DNA of 64,000 bases from Actinomadura spongiicola (GTDB lineage: Bacteria > Actinomycetota > Actinomycetes > Streptosporangiales > Streptosporangiaceae): positions 124,001 through 188,000 of the forward strand of contig NZ_QVNQ01000006.1 in the NCBI RefSeq assembly GCF_003432485.1, written 5' to 3'. How positions within the stretch are numbered: position 1 is the first letter of the stretch; each line of letters starts with the position of its first letter. Below the pieces are notes generated by a model. The model did no database searches. It had not been told where the DNA came from and saw only the letters and a program-made list of their open reading frames with translations. This document shows positions 8,011 to 17,035 of the stretch, in pieces. Made by a program: the position numbers and the translations under genes.

Positions 8011-9870
8011 TCAGCGCCGGTCGTGGACGTGCAGCGCGATCCACAGGTCGTACCGGGCGGAGGGGGCGCCGAGCAGTGATCGCTCCAGGAGCCCCTCGAT
8101 GCGGACGAGCCGTTTGCGCAGACCCGGTACCGAAATGCCCAGGCTCGTCGCCGCAGACTTCAGGTTCGCGTCGTGATCCAGCCAGCAACGCAACGTGTCG
8201 AGGAGCAGCGGCGAAGTCTGGTCGAGAAGCGGTCGGAGCTGGTTCTTCGCCCACTGCCGCACATGATCCGTGGCTAGGAGGGCGTCCAGCGCGATCTCCT
8301 TCGACGCGTCCCCGTCCTCGGGAGAGCCGAGCAGCCGCAGAGCCAGATGCACCTCGGTCTGCGTCGCCAGCCCGCTCAGGTCGCACCCCAGAAGCCCCTC
8401 GATGCGGCGCAGGCGGGAGGCCAGCGTGTTGCGGTGAATCTTCAGCACCTTCGGCACGCCGCTGGAGAAGCTCAGCCAGGAGCGCAGTGTCTCCGTCAGT
8501 TCCGCCGCATCGGGATCCTGCGGACGGTCCGGCCGGTGGCGCAGGAGCGGGCGGAGTCTCGCCGACGCCCACTGACGGCCGTCCGGGCCCAGCAGCCCGG
8601 CCAGCGACTCCTGCGGATTGAACCGCGCGAACCGGTCGGCGCTGTTCCGGGCGACGGCCAACGCGTGGTACGCCTGTTCCCACCCGACGCCCGTCTCGGC
8701 CAGCGGGACCGGCAGCCCGACGCCCACACAGAGATCGCCGCGCCGGGGGACGAGTCTTCGGAGCGCCCGGGTCAGGGCGTCTTCAGGGGTCTTCGGCGCG
8801 GACACCGGAGCGAGCACGATCACGTGTCGCGCGTAGAGGGGACACCGGACGACCCAGGCCCGGTCGTCGGTCGCCTCGACGCACCGCGCCACGAGCCGGT
8901 CCCTGGCCTTCTTCGGCCCCTCCACGACATGGACGCGGACCACGTCCGCGAGTTCCGGTCGCAGCGCGGCCGCCGTGCGGCGGGCGGCCGACAGGTGGCC
9001 CGTCATGAGGAAGTGCAGCACGGCCTCCCGGTTCCGCAGGTCCACCTCCTCGATCCGCGCCTGCCGCCCGGTGAGCTCGTCCAGGTGCCAGCGCGTCCCG
9101 ATCAGCCGGGCCGCGTCCGTGACCAGGCGCCGGGCCTCCGGCGTGAACGGATCCCCGCCACTGACGACGAGGACCGGAGACCGTTCCTCCGCACCGATCG
9201 CCAGCACATGTACCCGTTCACCCTGGTAGCTGACGGAGGCCGAGCTGATCTGCCCGGCCGCGACCCGCCGGACGTCCTCGCGCACATGCCGGAGAAGACC
9301 GTCGGGTACGCGTGGACGACCCGAGCGTGGCCGCCCGGACCGATCGACGAGGACGGCGTATCCGTCCAGGTGCCGGGCCATGAGTTCCAGCAGGCGCGAC
9401 AGGCCGTCCGGCCGCACGAGTTCGCGCTGCATCTCCCGCAGGGCGTCCGAATCCTCGTGCCGGCGCCGTTCGTCGAGAATCGCCGCGTGGACGGCCGCGG
9501 ACGTCCACGGTCCGTCGTCGGCGAGGAGCAGCAGAGGCAGGCCGCACCGCTCCCCGGCGGCTCTCCACCGATCCGGCGTGCGGCCCGACCGCAGGATCAC
9601 ACCGGCGACGTCGAGATCGGCCAGGCGTTCCAGCAACTCCTCGACACGTCCGGGGGCCTGATCGAGGAGGGCGGGGGAGACGAGAACGAGAAGGAACCGG
9701 AGCAGATCACGGTCCGCCACCGTCTCGCCTCGTCGAAGGAAGTCGTCGAGCGGCAGTTCCGGCTGGACGACGCCGTCCACCGGCCGGTCCCCGTACCGCT
9801 CCTCGTCCGTGTCGGTGAGGAACCGCAAGTCGAGACCGGGCCGGTGCACCAGCGCCCCGAGAGTGGTCAT
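8011..9870 (-). CDS. PucR/CdaR-type regulator with two C-terminal helix-turn-helix segments
   Basis: 619 aa from ATG 9870, preceded by GGGAGGT; the longer frame to 9969 lacks a ribosome site. The N-terminal half resembles PucR purine-catabolism-type sensory domains, with a middle GGDEF-like CdaR region. Two related HTH segments follow: one centred on IHRNTLASRLRRIEGLLG (about residue 490) and one on SVPGLRKRLVRIEGLLE (about residue 595). Duplication of the PucR C-terminal domain is unusual. It lies 67 bp upstream of tetR on the same strand, so read-through is possible. Targets are unknown. Confidence 0.8.
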   Translation of the reverse strand: MTTLGALVHRPGLDLRFLTDTDEERYGDRPVDGVVQPELPLDDFLRRGETVADRDLLRFLLVLVSPALLDQAPGRVEELLERLADLDVAGVILRSGRTPDRWRAAGERCGLPLLLLADDGPWTSAAVHAAILDERRRHEDSDALREMQRELVRPDGLSRLLELMARHLDGYAVLVDRSGRPRSGRPRVPDGLLRHVREDVRRVAAGQISSASVSYQGERVHVLAIGAEERSPVLVVSGGDPFTPEARRLVTDAARLIGTRWHLDELTGRQARIEEVDLRNREAVLHFLMTGHLSAARRTAAALRPELADVVRVHVVEGPKKARDRLVARCVEATDDRAWVVRCPLYARHVIVLAPVSAPKTPEDALTRALRRLVPRRGDLCVGVGLPVPLAETGVGWEQAYHALAVARNSADRFARFNPQESLAGLLGPDGRQWASARLRPLLRHRPDRPQDPDAAELTETLRSWLSFSSGVPKVLKIHRNTLASRLRRIEGLLGCDLSGLATQTEVHLALRLLGSPEDGDASKEIALDALLATDHVRQWAKNQLRPLLDQTSPLLLDTLRCWLDHDANLKSAATSLGISVPGLRKRLVRIEGLLERSLLGAPSARYDLWIALHVHDRR

Positions 9871-10460
9871 CGGGCACCTCCCTTCAGCTCGACCGTCGGT
9901 GCGAGCAGCCCGAAGGCAAGACCTAGCTTTACCAGGACTCCGACAGGCATGAAGAAAGGACGCCGCCACTCGTGCGGGTCGCGCCGGGCGACATCGCGGG
10001 CCGGCGCGAACGGTGCCGGGCTCGCCCCCTCAGAGCCCGGTACGGTCCGACATTAGGACCCCGGTCCCGCGACGAACCAGGACCACCCTGCACAGTGAGC
10101 CCGCCAATCGGTACGAAAACGCTGAGTCAGCCGCACGGCGCGGCAGGTCAGCCGCGCCCCGGCGGCGACCGGCGCGTAGGGAGAATGCGACGTCGTCCGG
10201 TCCGAAACTGATCGAATGTCCTGGGCCTGCTCTGCGTGGTTGCGGCACCTGGGAAATATCGACCGCTCGGCGCGTTGTTCGTCGGGGTCTTCGACGGAAG
10301 TGGACGACGCGCGGGGATCGCCCGGCAGGAAAACGAGGATTCGGCCGACGGATCTCGATGGATCGGTTGAGTGCGACGATTCTCGGAGGACAGCCGTTTC
10401 CGTTTCAATTAGGCTGACCGTGGTACGGCCCTCGAGTTTCTTTCTCCATAAAAGGATGTA
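9871..10460. other. 590-bp divergent intergenic region
   Basis: It separates the minus-strand PucR-type regulator from the plus-strand small secreted protein, so promoters for both must lie here. Frames within it are short and lack credible starts or motifs. Base composition drops in GC over roughly 10370-10470. No confident -10/-35 pair or repeat was identified. Confidence 0.5.
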
Positions 10461-10763
10461 GTGCCCATGCGTCGAAAGATCGCCACCGTATTCGCCCTGA
10501 TCGCGGTCGTCCTCGGTTTATGGACGGCCATTAGTGTCACTCCGGCCATGGCAGGGTCATGTAAGAAGTGGACCGACAAGAACACGCACGGAGTGGCCTG
10601 CTACGGCTACACACAGAAATACTACGCCGCCATGGCGCGATGCAACAATCGCAAGGTCGTCCAAGGGGTGGCCCGGAGGATGGGCAGCGGCGCATGGTCC
10701 TACGCCTACTGCACCAGCGTCAACTCGTCACTCACGTACGGCTACAACAAGGTGTGGGGATGA
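10461..10763 (+). CDS. Small secreted four-cysteine protein, function unknown
   Basis: Up to 100 aa. The GTG at 10461 lies 4 nt after AAAGGA; an ATG at 10467 (10 nt after it) is an equally possible start. Residues 1-31 form a classic signal peptide with a basic n-region, a hydrophobic core and an AMA-type cleavage site. The mature part is about 69 residues, rich in Tyr and Lys/Arg, with four Cys that could form two disulfides. No family is recognised. The gene stands alone between divergent and convergent neighbours and has lower GC than its surroundings. It could be an inhibitor, bacteriocin-like peptide or morphogen; none is supported. Confidence 0.7.
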   Translation: MPMRRKIATVFALIAVVLGLWTAISVTPAMAGSCKKWTDKNTHGVACYGYTQKYYAAMARCNNRKVVQGVARRMGSGAWSYAYCTSVNSSLTYGYNKVWG

Positions 10764-11025
10764 TGAAGCGCTCGACCGCGCCTGCACCGTGTCGACCTGA
10801 ATCCGCGCCCGAGGCGCTCGTCGCGGCGTCTTACCCCTGTGTACCGCCAGGTTAGGGCGCTCCTGACGGGCTGAAGCCAGCCCACCCCTGATGCTCCGGG
10901 CCGCCTGGCCGTCTCCCGCATCGAGCGAGCCGCGGGAATGCCGGGTGGCCCGGCGGCCCGGGGGTGCTGCCGACGGCGCTTCCAACGCCGGGAGGGAATC
11001 CACCGCCGCATCGAGGGTCGGGGCT

Positions 11026-11493
11026 TCAGAGTTCACCTTCGGGCTTTTCGGGCATGGCCGCCTGTATGGCCGGATTGAATTCCATGAGGATCTCTCCGGG
11101 GGCACTCCCCCCGTTGGTGTAGGAGTGCGGGATCGTCACCTCCACATAGGCCTTTCGTCCCACGGCCGTGAAAGTGACGGGCTTCTCCTCTGGTGTCGGC
11201 AACCATTGCACGCCGTTGATGACGGCGATCACCGCCCGCATGTCGTGCCTGGGGAGCGGAACTCCGCAACGTAACGCGATCGCAGGAGACCCCCAAGCCG
11301 CCGTGAACGTTGATTGCGGACTCACCTCGCGTCGCGTTCGGCCGTGGACCTTGTCCGGCAACTTGAGTCTCTTGCACAGTTCCGCGGCGGCGACGTCCGG
11401 CCGTGGTACCGGCACCTGAACAGCACCCGCACCGCAACCGGTAATTGTCGCGGCCAGAGCAAGGGCCGCGGAGACGCCGGGTAAGGTTCGCAC
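11026..11493 (-). CDS. DUF3515 family lipoprotein
   Basis: 155 aa. Signal peptide with lipobox ITGC (lipidated Cys20). The body carries the DUF3515 hallmarks: AWGSPAIALRCGVPLP and a VINGVQWL segment. In streptomycetes the family member is commonly beside the housekeeping ddl and thiL genes (general knowledge); this copy is an orphan about 8 kb from a ddl-like gene of the van-type cassette. Role unknown; an envelope-associated function is likely from the lipoprotein signal. It is 69 bp beyond the ABC permease gene on the same strand and might be co-transcribed. Confidence 0.85.
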   Translation of the reverse strand: MRTLPGVSAALALAATITGCGAGAVQVPVPRPDVAAAELCKRLKLPDKVHGRTRREVSPQSTFTAAWGSPAIALRCGVPLPRHDMRAVIAVINGVQWLPTPEEKPVTFTAVGRKAYVEVTIPHSYTNGGSAPGEILMEFNPAIQAAMPEKPEGEL

Positions 11494-11562
11494 ACGTCCA
11501 TATTAGTGTCGACCTTCAACCGTTTGCGGGTTTTAGGCGTCCATTGAGAAAGAACGCGCGGG

Positions 11563-12240
11563 TCAGTCGCGGCGGGTGGTGATGGTGTTCGTTGCGACGA
11601 TGGAGGCGGTGAGGAGGAGGGTGGCGGTCAGGGCGAGTGCGAGGAGCGGGGTGGCGACGTCCTCCGGTGAGCGGTCGCTGAGGAGGAGTTGCACCGTCGG
11701 CCGGACGGGGGTCAGCCACGGCACCAGCACGGCCGCGAGCGCGGCGGTGACCGCGGTCGCCACCGCGTAGCCCTGGCGGGCGATGACCGGTCGGGAGCAC
11801 ACCAGGCCCACGGCGACGCCGACCGCGGCGGTCGTGAGCTGCGCTCCGGCCCCGACCGCGACCCCGGCCGCCGTCACCACGTGCTTGCCCGTCATGGCGG
11901 GATAGCCGACGCCGAAGACGGTGAGGAGGGCGCAGCAGCTCACCGCCACCGCGGCGGTCGCCGCCAGCGGACGCCGCGCGCCGCCCGCGCTGACGATCGT
12001 GACCCCGCGCCGCACCGGGTCCTCGTTGTTCACGAGGGTGGCCGTGAGCCAGATGGCGCACAGGAACATGAACATGGCGCAGAGCGAGTACGCGCCGATG
12101 AGCGGGCCCGAGTCGGAGCTCGTCCCGACCACCACCGCGGCGCAGAAGAGCAGGGCGGGCGCCGCATAGCGCTGCGAGAGGACGAAACCCGTGAAGGTGT
12201 AGCGATAGAGCGCGAACACGGTGAGTTTCCGTCCTCTCAT
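11563..12240 (-). CDS. ABC transporter permease-like membrane protein
   Basis: 225 aa with about six hydrophobic helices and no extended soluble domain. ATG 12240 overlaps the ATPase stop as ATGA, so it pairs with that ATPase as an exporter-type ABC system. No specific family signature was recognised beyond topology. The substrate is unknown; small ABC-2-like permeases of this form often move peptides, antibiotics or lipids. Confidence 0.75.
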   Translation of the reverse strand: MRGRKLTVFALYRYTFTGFVLSQRYAAPALLFCAAVVVGTSSDSGPLIGAYSLCAMFMFLCAIWLTATLVNNEDPVRRGVTIVSAGGARRPLAATAAVAVSCCALLTVFGVGYPAMTGKHVVTAAGVAVGAGAQLTTAAVGVAVGLVCSRPVIARQGYAVATAVTAALAAVLVPWLTPVRPTVQLLLSDRSPEDVATPLLALALTATLLLTASIVATNTITTRRD

Positions 12241-13076
12241 GTCTCGCTCGTGACGGTGGTGATCGACCAGCCGTTCTTCAACGCCGCCAGAAGAATGTCC
12301 TCCTGGTGCTCGTCGAGGACGTGTATCTCCACTCCGTCGTCGCTGGGCCGAGTTCGCACCACGCCCCGCATGTTCGCCCAGTCGAGTTCGTGGGAGGCCT
12401 CTCGCGGTTTGGGGACCACACCGACCCGAAATATTTTTCTCGGGTGTCGGGTCTCCGGGAGTGAAGTCGCCGGTTCCAGCGAACCATTGGTGATTCTGCA
12501 GATTCTGGTGGCGTTCTTCCGGACGAATGCGTCGTGGTGCTCGGTGAAGAGGACGGCGCCGCCCGACGCGGCCTCCCGCATGAGGTCGGCCAGCACCCCG
12601 TGGACGGATTCGGCCAGGCCGGAGGCGGGTTCGTCGAGGACGAGCAGCCGGGGCGGCACCATCATGGCCTGGGCCAGCGCGACCTTCTGGGCGTTGCCCT
12701 TCGACAGTTGCCGCAGGGGCGTGCCGCTGCCGCCGACGAGCGCCAGCCGCTCCAGAAGCTCGTCCGCCCGGCGCCGCGCGGCCCGGGAGCCCAGCCCGCG
12801 AATTCGCCCGAGATGGCGCAGGTAAGACGCCGCCGACATCCGGTCATGGCAGGGAAAGCGTTCGGGGACGTAGCCGATCGCGCCTTTGGGTGACCGCACG
12901 GTTCCGGTCGAAGGACGGGACAGCCCGACGATGATTCTCAGCAGCGTGGACTTTCCCGATCCGTTTCCGCCCACGATCGCCAGGCGTTCTTCCGGTGCCA
13001 CTTCGAGATCGACGTCGCGCAGGACCGGCCGATCTCTTTCGTAGCGTTTGGAGATTCCCTGTAGCTGCAACACCAC
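12237..13076 (-). CDS. ABC transporter ATP-binding protein
   Basis: 279 aa. Walker A GGNGSGKST at about 36-44, a signature LSKGNAQKVALAQAM near 133, Walker B LLVLDEPASGL near 153 and an H-loop FTEHH. LSKGN replaces the canonical LSGGQ; this variant is common in CcmA/NatA-type ATPases. A C-terminal tail of about 75 residues follows the ATPase core. It forms a two-gene exporter with the overlapping permease. Confidence 0.92.
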   Translation of the reverse strand: MVLQLQGISKRYERDRPVLRDVDLEVAPEERLAIVGGNGSGKSTLLRIIVGLSRPSTGTVRSPKGAIGYVPERFPCHDRMSAASYLRHLGRIRGLGSRAARRRADELLERLALVGGSGTPLRQLSKGNAQKVALAQAMMVPPRLLVLDEPASGLAESVHGVLADLMREAASGGAVLFTEHHDAFVRKNATRICRITNGSLEPATSLPETRHPRKIFRVGVVPKPREASHELDWANMRGVVRTRPSDDGVEIHVLDEHQEDILLAALKNGWSITTVTSET

Positions 13077-13499
13077 GACGCCCTCCGGCTGCTCTGGTCA
13101 CCCGCCCTCACCATAAATGGTCTTGGCGCTGGGGCGTGTAGTGGTCGTCCCGGCGGTCCAGGCGCCGGTCGGGGGAGACGCCGGTCCGCGCGTCGTCGGT
13201 CTCGCCTGGGCGCGGAGCGATTTCGCGTCCTTGACTGGCAAGCAGACGTATGTTCTCATTCATCAGACAAAGTACGAACTGGCAGCACGGTGACACCCAG
13301 GCAGCCCCCGCAGGGACGCCCCTGTGGACGATCGGTCCCGTTTCCGCCGACCGCAGGAACCCTGCGAGCGATCCGGGTCCGCCTCCTCCTCTGACTCCCT
13401 TTCTCCCTCTTCTCCGCTTCGGACGTCCGGCACTTCATTCACCGGAGGGCAAGGCCAACCCCCATCAACACCACATCCCCTGCTTCGGAGGACCCCTAG
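13077..13499. other. 423-bp divergent intergenic region with two candidate regulatory motifs
   Basis: It lies between the ABC exporter (minus) and the solute-binding protein (plus). At 13110-13121 ACCAT-AA-ATGGT forms a short inverted repeat 34 bp upstream of the ATPase start. At 13263-13271 the nonamer TCAGACAAA matches the one in front of the GntR gene at 19247-19255. A TTGACT hexamer at 13231 could be a -35 box, but no good -10 was found. No gene is evident. Confidence 0.5.
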
Positions 13500-15086
13500 A
13501 TGCGGAAACAGCTCATCGTTGCGGCTGCCGCAACATTTGTGATGCTCGTGAGCGCGTGTAGCGCTGACAGCGGCGATCCGGACGGCGGCGGCGGTGGTGC
13601 GGCCAAGCCGAAGCAGAACGTCGCCTGTCCCCCGGTGGACCAGGCGGCGATCGACAAGAACGCGACGTTCACCTGGATGTACAGCGTCGCCAACACGAGC
13701 TTCGACCCGGACAAGGTCACGACCAGCAACAGCTGGATGTACCTCTATCCGGTCTACGACACGTTGATCCAGATGGACGCCAACGGCGAGCCGCGGCCGA
13801 TGCTCGCGAAGGAATGGAAGATCGGGGACAGTGGCAAGAGCCTGACCCTGACCCTCATCGACAACTGGAAGTACCACGACGGAGCGCCGTTCGACGCCGC
13901 GTCCGTCAAGGCGAACATCGACCGGCACCGGGCGGACAAGAGCTTCAACAAGCAGGCCCTGAGCGACGTCACCGGGGTGGAGGTGGTCGACAAGGCCACC
14001 GTGAAGATCAGCACGAAGCAGGGGGCGGCCCCGCTCGTCGGGATCCTGGCCAGCTCCGCGGGCATGATGATGAGCCCGAAGGTGTTCGACGACCCGGGCC
14101 AGGCGAGGATGCCCACCGGCGGGTCGGGCGCCTTCAAGGTGACCGCCTACGAACCCGCCACCAAGGTGGAGTACACGCCGGTCCCCGGCTACTGGGATCC
14201 GAAGGCCGTCAACGTCGCCAAGATGGTCTTCCTCATCTCCAGCAACGACAACGCGCGCCTGAACGCCACCATCACCGGCACGGCAGATGTCACGTTCCTG
14301 CGTTCGAGCATGTACCAGCCTGCCAAGGACGCCAAGCTCGTCGTGTGCCAGAAGCCGAGCCTGGCGAGCTTCACGATCGCGCTGAACGTCAAGAAGGCGC
14401 CGTTCGACAAGAAGGAGGTCCGGCAGGCGCTGAACTACGCGATCAACCGCGAGGCGGTCAACGAGCTCCAGGGCGGTTTCTGCCAGCCCGGCGTCCAAAT
14501 GTTCCCGGCCGACTACTACGCGGCGGACCCGTCCCTCTCCCCGGAGGCGTACAAGTACGACCCCGGCAAGGCGCGTGAGCTGCTCGCCAAGGCGGGGGTG
14601 AAGGACGGCCTCTCGTTCACGCTGGAGACCAACAACCTCGACGCCTACACCAAGGTCGCCGAGCTCATCCAGGCCAACCTCCAGGAGGTCGGCATCAAGA
14701 TGACCATCCGGCCGGTCGAGCTGCCGAAGCTGATCGAGGGCTTCTCGGTCAACAAGTCCGTCGACGCGATCATGGTGCAGCAGAAGGCCGACGCGGACCC
14801 GAGCATCCAGGTCGCCGCCTACTACCTGCCCGACGGTTTCAGCAACCCGGGCGGCTACTCGAACCCGACGATCACCGACCTCGCCACCAAGGCCAAGGCC
14901 GCCGAGACCCGGGAACAGAGCGCGAGCATCTACAAGCAACTGTTCCGGACGGCCCACGAGGACGCGGCGCAACCGGTCACGCTCTGCCACCTCAACACGC
15001 CGATGGCGATGAACGACAAGGTCATGGGACTCCAGATCTTCGTCGACGGTTCCCGCCAGTTCCGCGGCATCGCCATCAAGAAGTGA
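13500..15086 (+). CDS. ABC transporter family 5 substrate-binding lipoprotein (DppA/OppA type)
   Basis: 528 aa. Start ATG 13500 follows CGGAGGA. Signal peptide and lipobox VSAC (Cys20) tether it to the outer face of the membrane. The SBP_bac_5 fold is indicated by early YDTLIQMD, LAKEWKIGDSGKSLTLTL and the late helix and RQALNYAINREAV segments. It captures a peptide or peptide-like solute for the permeases that follow. The clustered amidase and CoA enzymes suggest the ligand may be a non-peptide amide or acid. Confidence 0.93.
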   Translation: MRKQLIVAAAATFVMLVSACSADSGDPDGGGGGAAKPKQNVACPPVDQAAIDKNATFTWMYSVANTSFDPDKVTTSNSWMYLYPVYDTLIQMDANGEPRPMLAKEWKIGDSGKSLTLTLIDNWKYHDGAPFDAASVKANIDRHRADKSFNKQALSDVTGVEVVDKATVKISTKQGAAPLVGILASSAGMMMSPKVFDDPGQARMPTGGSGAFKVTAYEPATKVEYTPVPGYWDPKAVNVAKMVFLISSNDNARLNATITGTADVTFLRSSMYQPAKDAKLVVCQKPSLASFTIALNVKKAPFDKKEVRQALNYAINREAVNELQGGFCQPGVQMFPADYYAADPSLSPEAYKYDPGKARELLAKAGVKDGLSFTLETNNLDAYTKVAELIQANLQEVGIKMTIRPVELPKLIEGFSVNKSVDAIMVQQKADADPSIQVAAYYLPDGFSNPGGYSNPTITDLATKAKAAETREQSASIYKQLFRTAHEDAAQPVTLCHLNTPMAMNDKVMGLQIFVDGSRQFRGIAIKK

Positions 15087-15099
15087 CCCGCCGATAGCG

Positions 15100-15137
15100 A
15101 GCGGGTCCCGGCCGGTCCGCGCCGGCCGGGACCCGCT
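15100..15137 (+). terminator. Perfect 16-bp stem-loop between binding protein and permease genes
   Basis: Arms at 15100-15115 and 15122-15137 are perfectly complementary (AGCGGGTCCCGGCCGG and its complement) with a 6-nt loop. There is no downstream U-tract. The location, just after the binding-protein stop and before the permease start, matches attenuating or 3'-stabilising hairpins that let binding protein be made in excess over the membrane components. That role is inference. Confidence 0.75.
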
Positions 15138-15158
15138 CCGACAGAACGGAGGCACCGG

Positions 15159-16103
15159 GTGCTGCGGTTGCTCAGTGTCCGACTCCTGGCGATGATCCCG
15201 TTGCTCGTCATCGTCAGCTTCCTCATCTACAGCCTCATCGCGTTGGTGCCGGGCGGGCCGGAGGTGGTGCTCGCCGGCGACAACCCGACGCCCGAGAGAA
15301 TCCAGGAGATCCGCGAGGAACTCGGCCTGGACGATCCGTTCCTCGTCCAGTACTGGAACTGGCTGACCGACGTGCTCCAGGGAGACCTGGGGAACTCCTT
15401 CGTCGATGACCAGAGCGTCTGGTCGGCGGTGGCCGCCGGGTTCCCGGTCACCCTCTCGCTGGTCGCCCTCACGCTGCTCATCGCGGCGGTGCTGGGGCTG
15501 GCCCTCGGTCTCGCCGCCGGGCTGCGTCCGGGCAGCTGGATCGACCGGCTGTCGACCGTCACCGCGAGCGCGTTCATGGCGCTGCCCTACTTCTGGGTCG
15601 GCATGATGCTCGTGCTCCTCTTCGCGATCCAGGTCCGGATGCTGCCGGCCGTCGGGTACGTGCCGTTCACGCAGAGCCCGCTGGAGTGGCTGGAGCATCT
15701 CATCCTGCCCGCCTTCTCGCTCGCGACCGTGCCGACCGCCGTCGTCGCACGGCAGACCCGCGCGGCCGTGACCTCCGTGATGCAGGAGGACTACGTCCGC
15801 ACGGCGCGGGCCAAGGGCCTGCACCCCCGGCGGGTGGCGGTCAAGCACGTCATGAAGAACGCCGCCGTTCCCGTGGTCACCGCGTTCGGCGTCGAGGCCA
15901 ACCGGCTGATCGGCGCGACCGTCGTCATCGAGCAACTGTTCGCCCTGCCGGGCGTCGGGAAGCTGGCGTACTTCTCGGTGTTCTCCCGGGACTTCCCGAT
16001 GGTGCAGGGGATTCTGCTGATCACAGCCGTTCTGATCATGCTCGTGAACCTCGCGGTCGACCTGTCGTACGGCTACTTCAATCCGAAGGTCAGAACGTCA
16101 TGA
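15159..16103 (+). CDS. ABC transporter permease (DppB type)
   Basis: 314 aa from GTG 15159 with ACGGAGG upstream. It starts with the conserved N-terminal helix, followed by a periplasmic stretch containing PERIQEIREELGLDDPFLVQY, typical of DppB. Five or six further helices and the EAA motif region (RTARAKGLHPRRVAVKHVMKNA) dock onto the ATPases. It forms a heterodimeric channel with the next gene, whose ATG overlaps its stop by 4 bp. Confidence 0.94.
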   Translation: MLRLLSVRLLAMIPLLVIVSFLIYSLIALVPGGPEVVLAGDNPTPERIQEIREELGLDDPFLVQYWNWLTDVLQGDLGNSFVDDQSVWSAVAAGFPVTLSLVALTLLIAAVLGLALGLAAGLRPGSWIDRLSTVTASAFMALPYFWVGMMLVLLFAIQVRMLPAVGYVPFTQSPLEWLEHLILPAFSLATVPTAVVARQTRAAVTSVMQEDYVRTARAKGLHPRRVAVKHVMKNAAVPVVTAFGVEANRLIGATVVIEQLFALPGVGKLAYFSVFSRDFPMVQGILLITAVLIMLVNLAVDLSYGYFNPKVRTS

Positions 16104-17035
16104 CGCGTAGTGAGAGCGTGGACATCGGCAAGCCGGTCGCCGTGCCGGTCAAGGAGGACGGGGACGGGGACGGCGGCGACGTCGCCGCGCACGTCTCCCG
16201 GACGCGCGCCGTCGTGCGCCGCTTCCGGGCCAACAGGTCGGCCGTCGTCGGCTGCGCCCTGCTCCTGCTGATCATCATCGTGACCGCCGCCGCTCCCCTC
16301 ATCGCCCCGTACGGGCCGACCCAGGTCGACATCAGCGACCGGCTGTCGGGACCGACCGCCGAACACTGGCTCGGCACCGACTCGCTGGGGCGCGACACCC
16401 TGACCCGCCTCATGTACGGCGGACGGGTGTCGCTCGCCGCCGCCGGGCTCGCCGTCCTGATCGCGACCGCCATCGGCCTGCCGCTCGGTCTGATCAGCGG
16501 CTACTTCGGCGGCGTGGTCGACTGGTTCCTGGACCGCGCCGCGGACGTGCTGATGTCGTTCCCCGCGATCGTCCTGACGATCGCCATCATCGCGGCGGTC
16601 GGCCCCGGACTGACGACCGCGATGGTGTCGCTCGGCATCGTGTACGCGCCGCGCATGTTCCGCGTGGTCCGCGGCAGCACCATCGAGGTCCGGCGGGAGG
16701 TCTACATCGAGGCGTCGACCAGCATCGGAACGCCGAGCCTGATGATTTTGCGCAAACGGGTGATGCCGAACATCCTGCCCGCGACGCTCGTCCAGCTGTC
16801 GTTCCTGCTGGCGTCGGCGCTGCTGGCCGAGGTGACCGTCAGCCTGCTGGGCCTCGGCGCCCTGCCGCCGACGGCGAGCTGGGGCAGCATGCTCGGCCAG
16901 GCGTTCCAGGAGATGCGCAGCCAACCGTGGCTCGCCGTGTACCCCGGCATCGCGATCGCGATCGCGACCCTGTGCTTCAACCTGGTCGGCGACGGGCTCC
17001 GGGACGCCTTCGGCCGCGAGACGAGGAAGGCCTGA
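16100..17035 (+). CDS. ABC transporter permease (DppC type)
   Basis: 311 aa starting at ATG 16100 in an ATGA overlap. A charged cytoplasmic N-terminus with an Asp/Gly-rich run (about 20-28) precedes the first helix. The DppC hallmark HWLGTDSLGRDTLTRLMYGGRVSL is split over the periplasmic loop and the EAA-like loop reads YIEASTSIGTPSLMILRKRV. It is the second permease of the importer. The longer frame beginning upstream merely overlaps dppB. Confidence 0.94.
   Translation: MTRSESVDIGKPVAVPVKEDGDGDGGDVAAHVSRTRAVVRRFRANRSAVVGCALLLLIIIVTAAAPLIAPYGPTQVDISDRLSGPTAEHWLGTDSLGRDTLTRLMYGGRVSLAAAGLAVLIATAIGLPLGLISGYFGGVVDWFLDRAADVLMSFPAIVLTIAIIAAVGPGLTTAMVSLGIVYAPRMFRVVRGSTIEVRREVYIEASTSIGTPSLMILRKRVMPNILPATLVQLSFLLASALLAEVTVSLLGLGALPPTASWGSMLGQAFQEMRSQPWLAVYPGIAIAIATLCFNLVGDGLRDAFGRETRKA

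Noticed and set aside
13263..15935. 890-aa open frame on the minus strand across the binding-protein and permease genes
   Set aside because: It is a GC-rich shadow of well-supported genes on the other strand, with no ribosome site or family motif.
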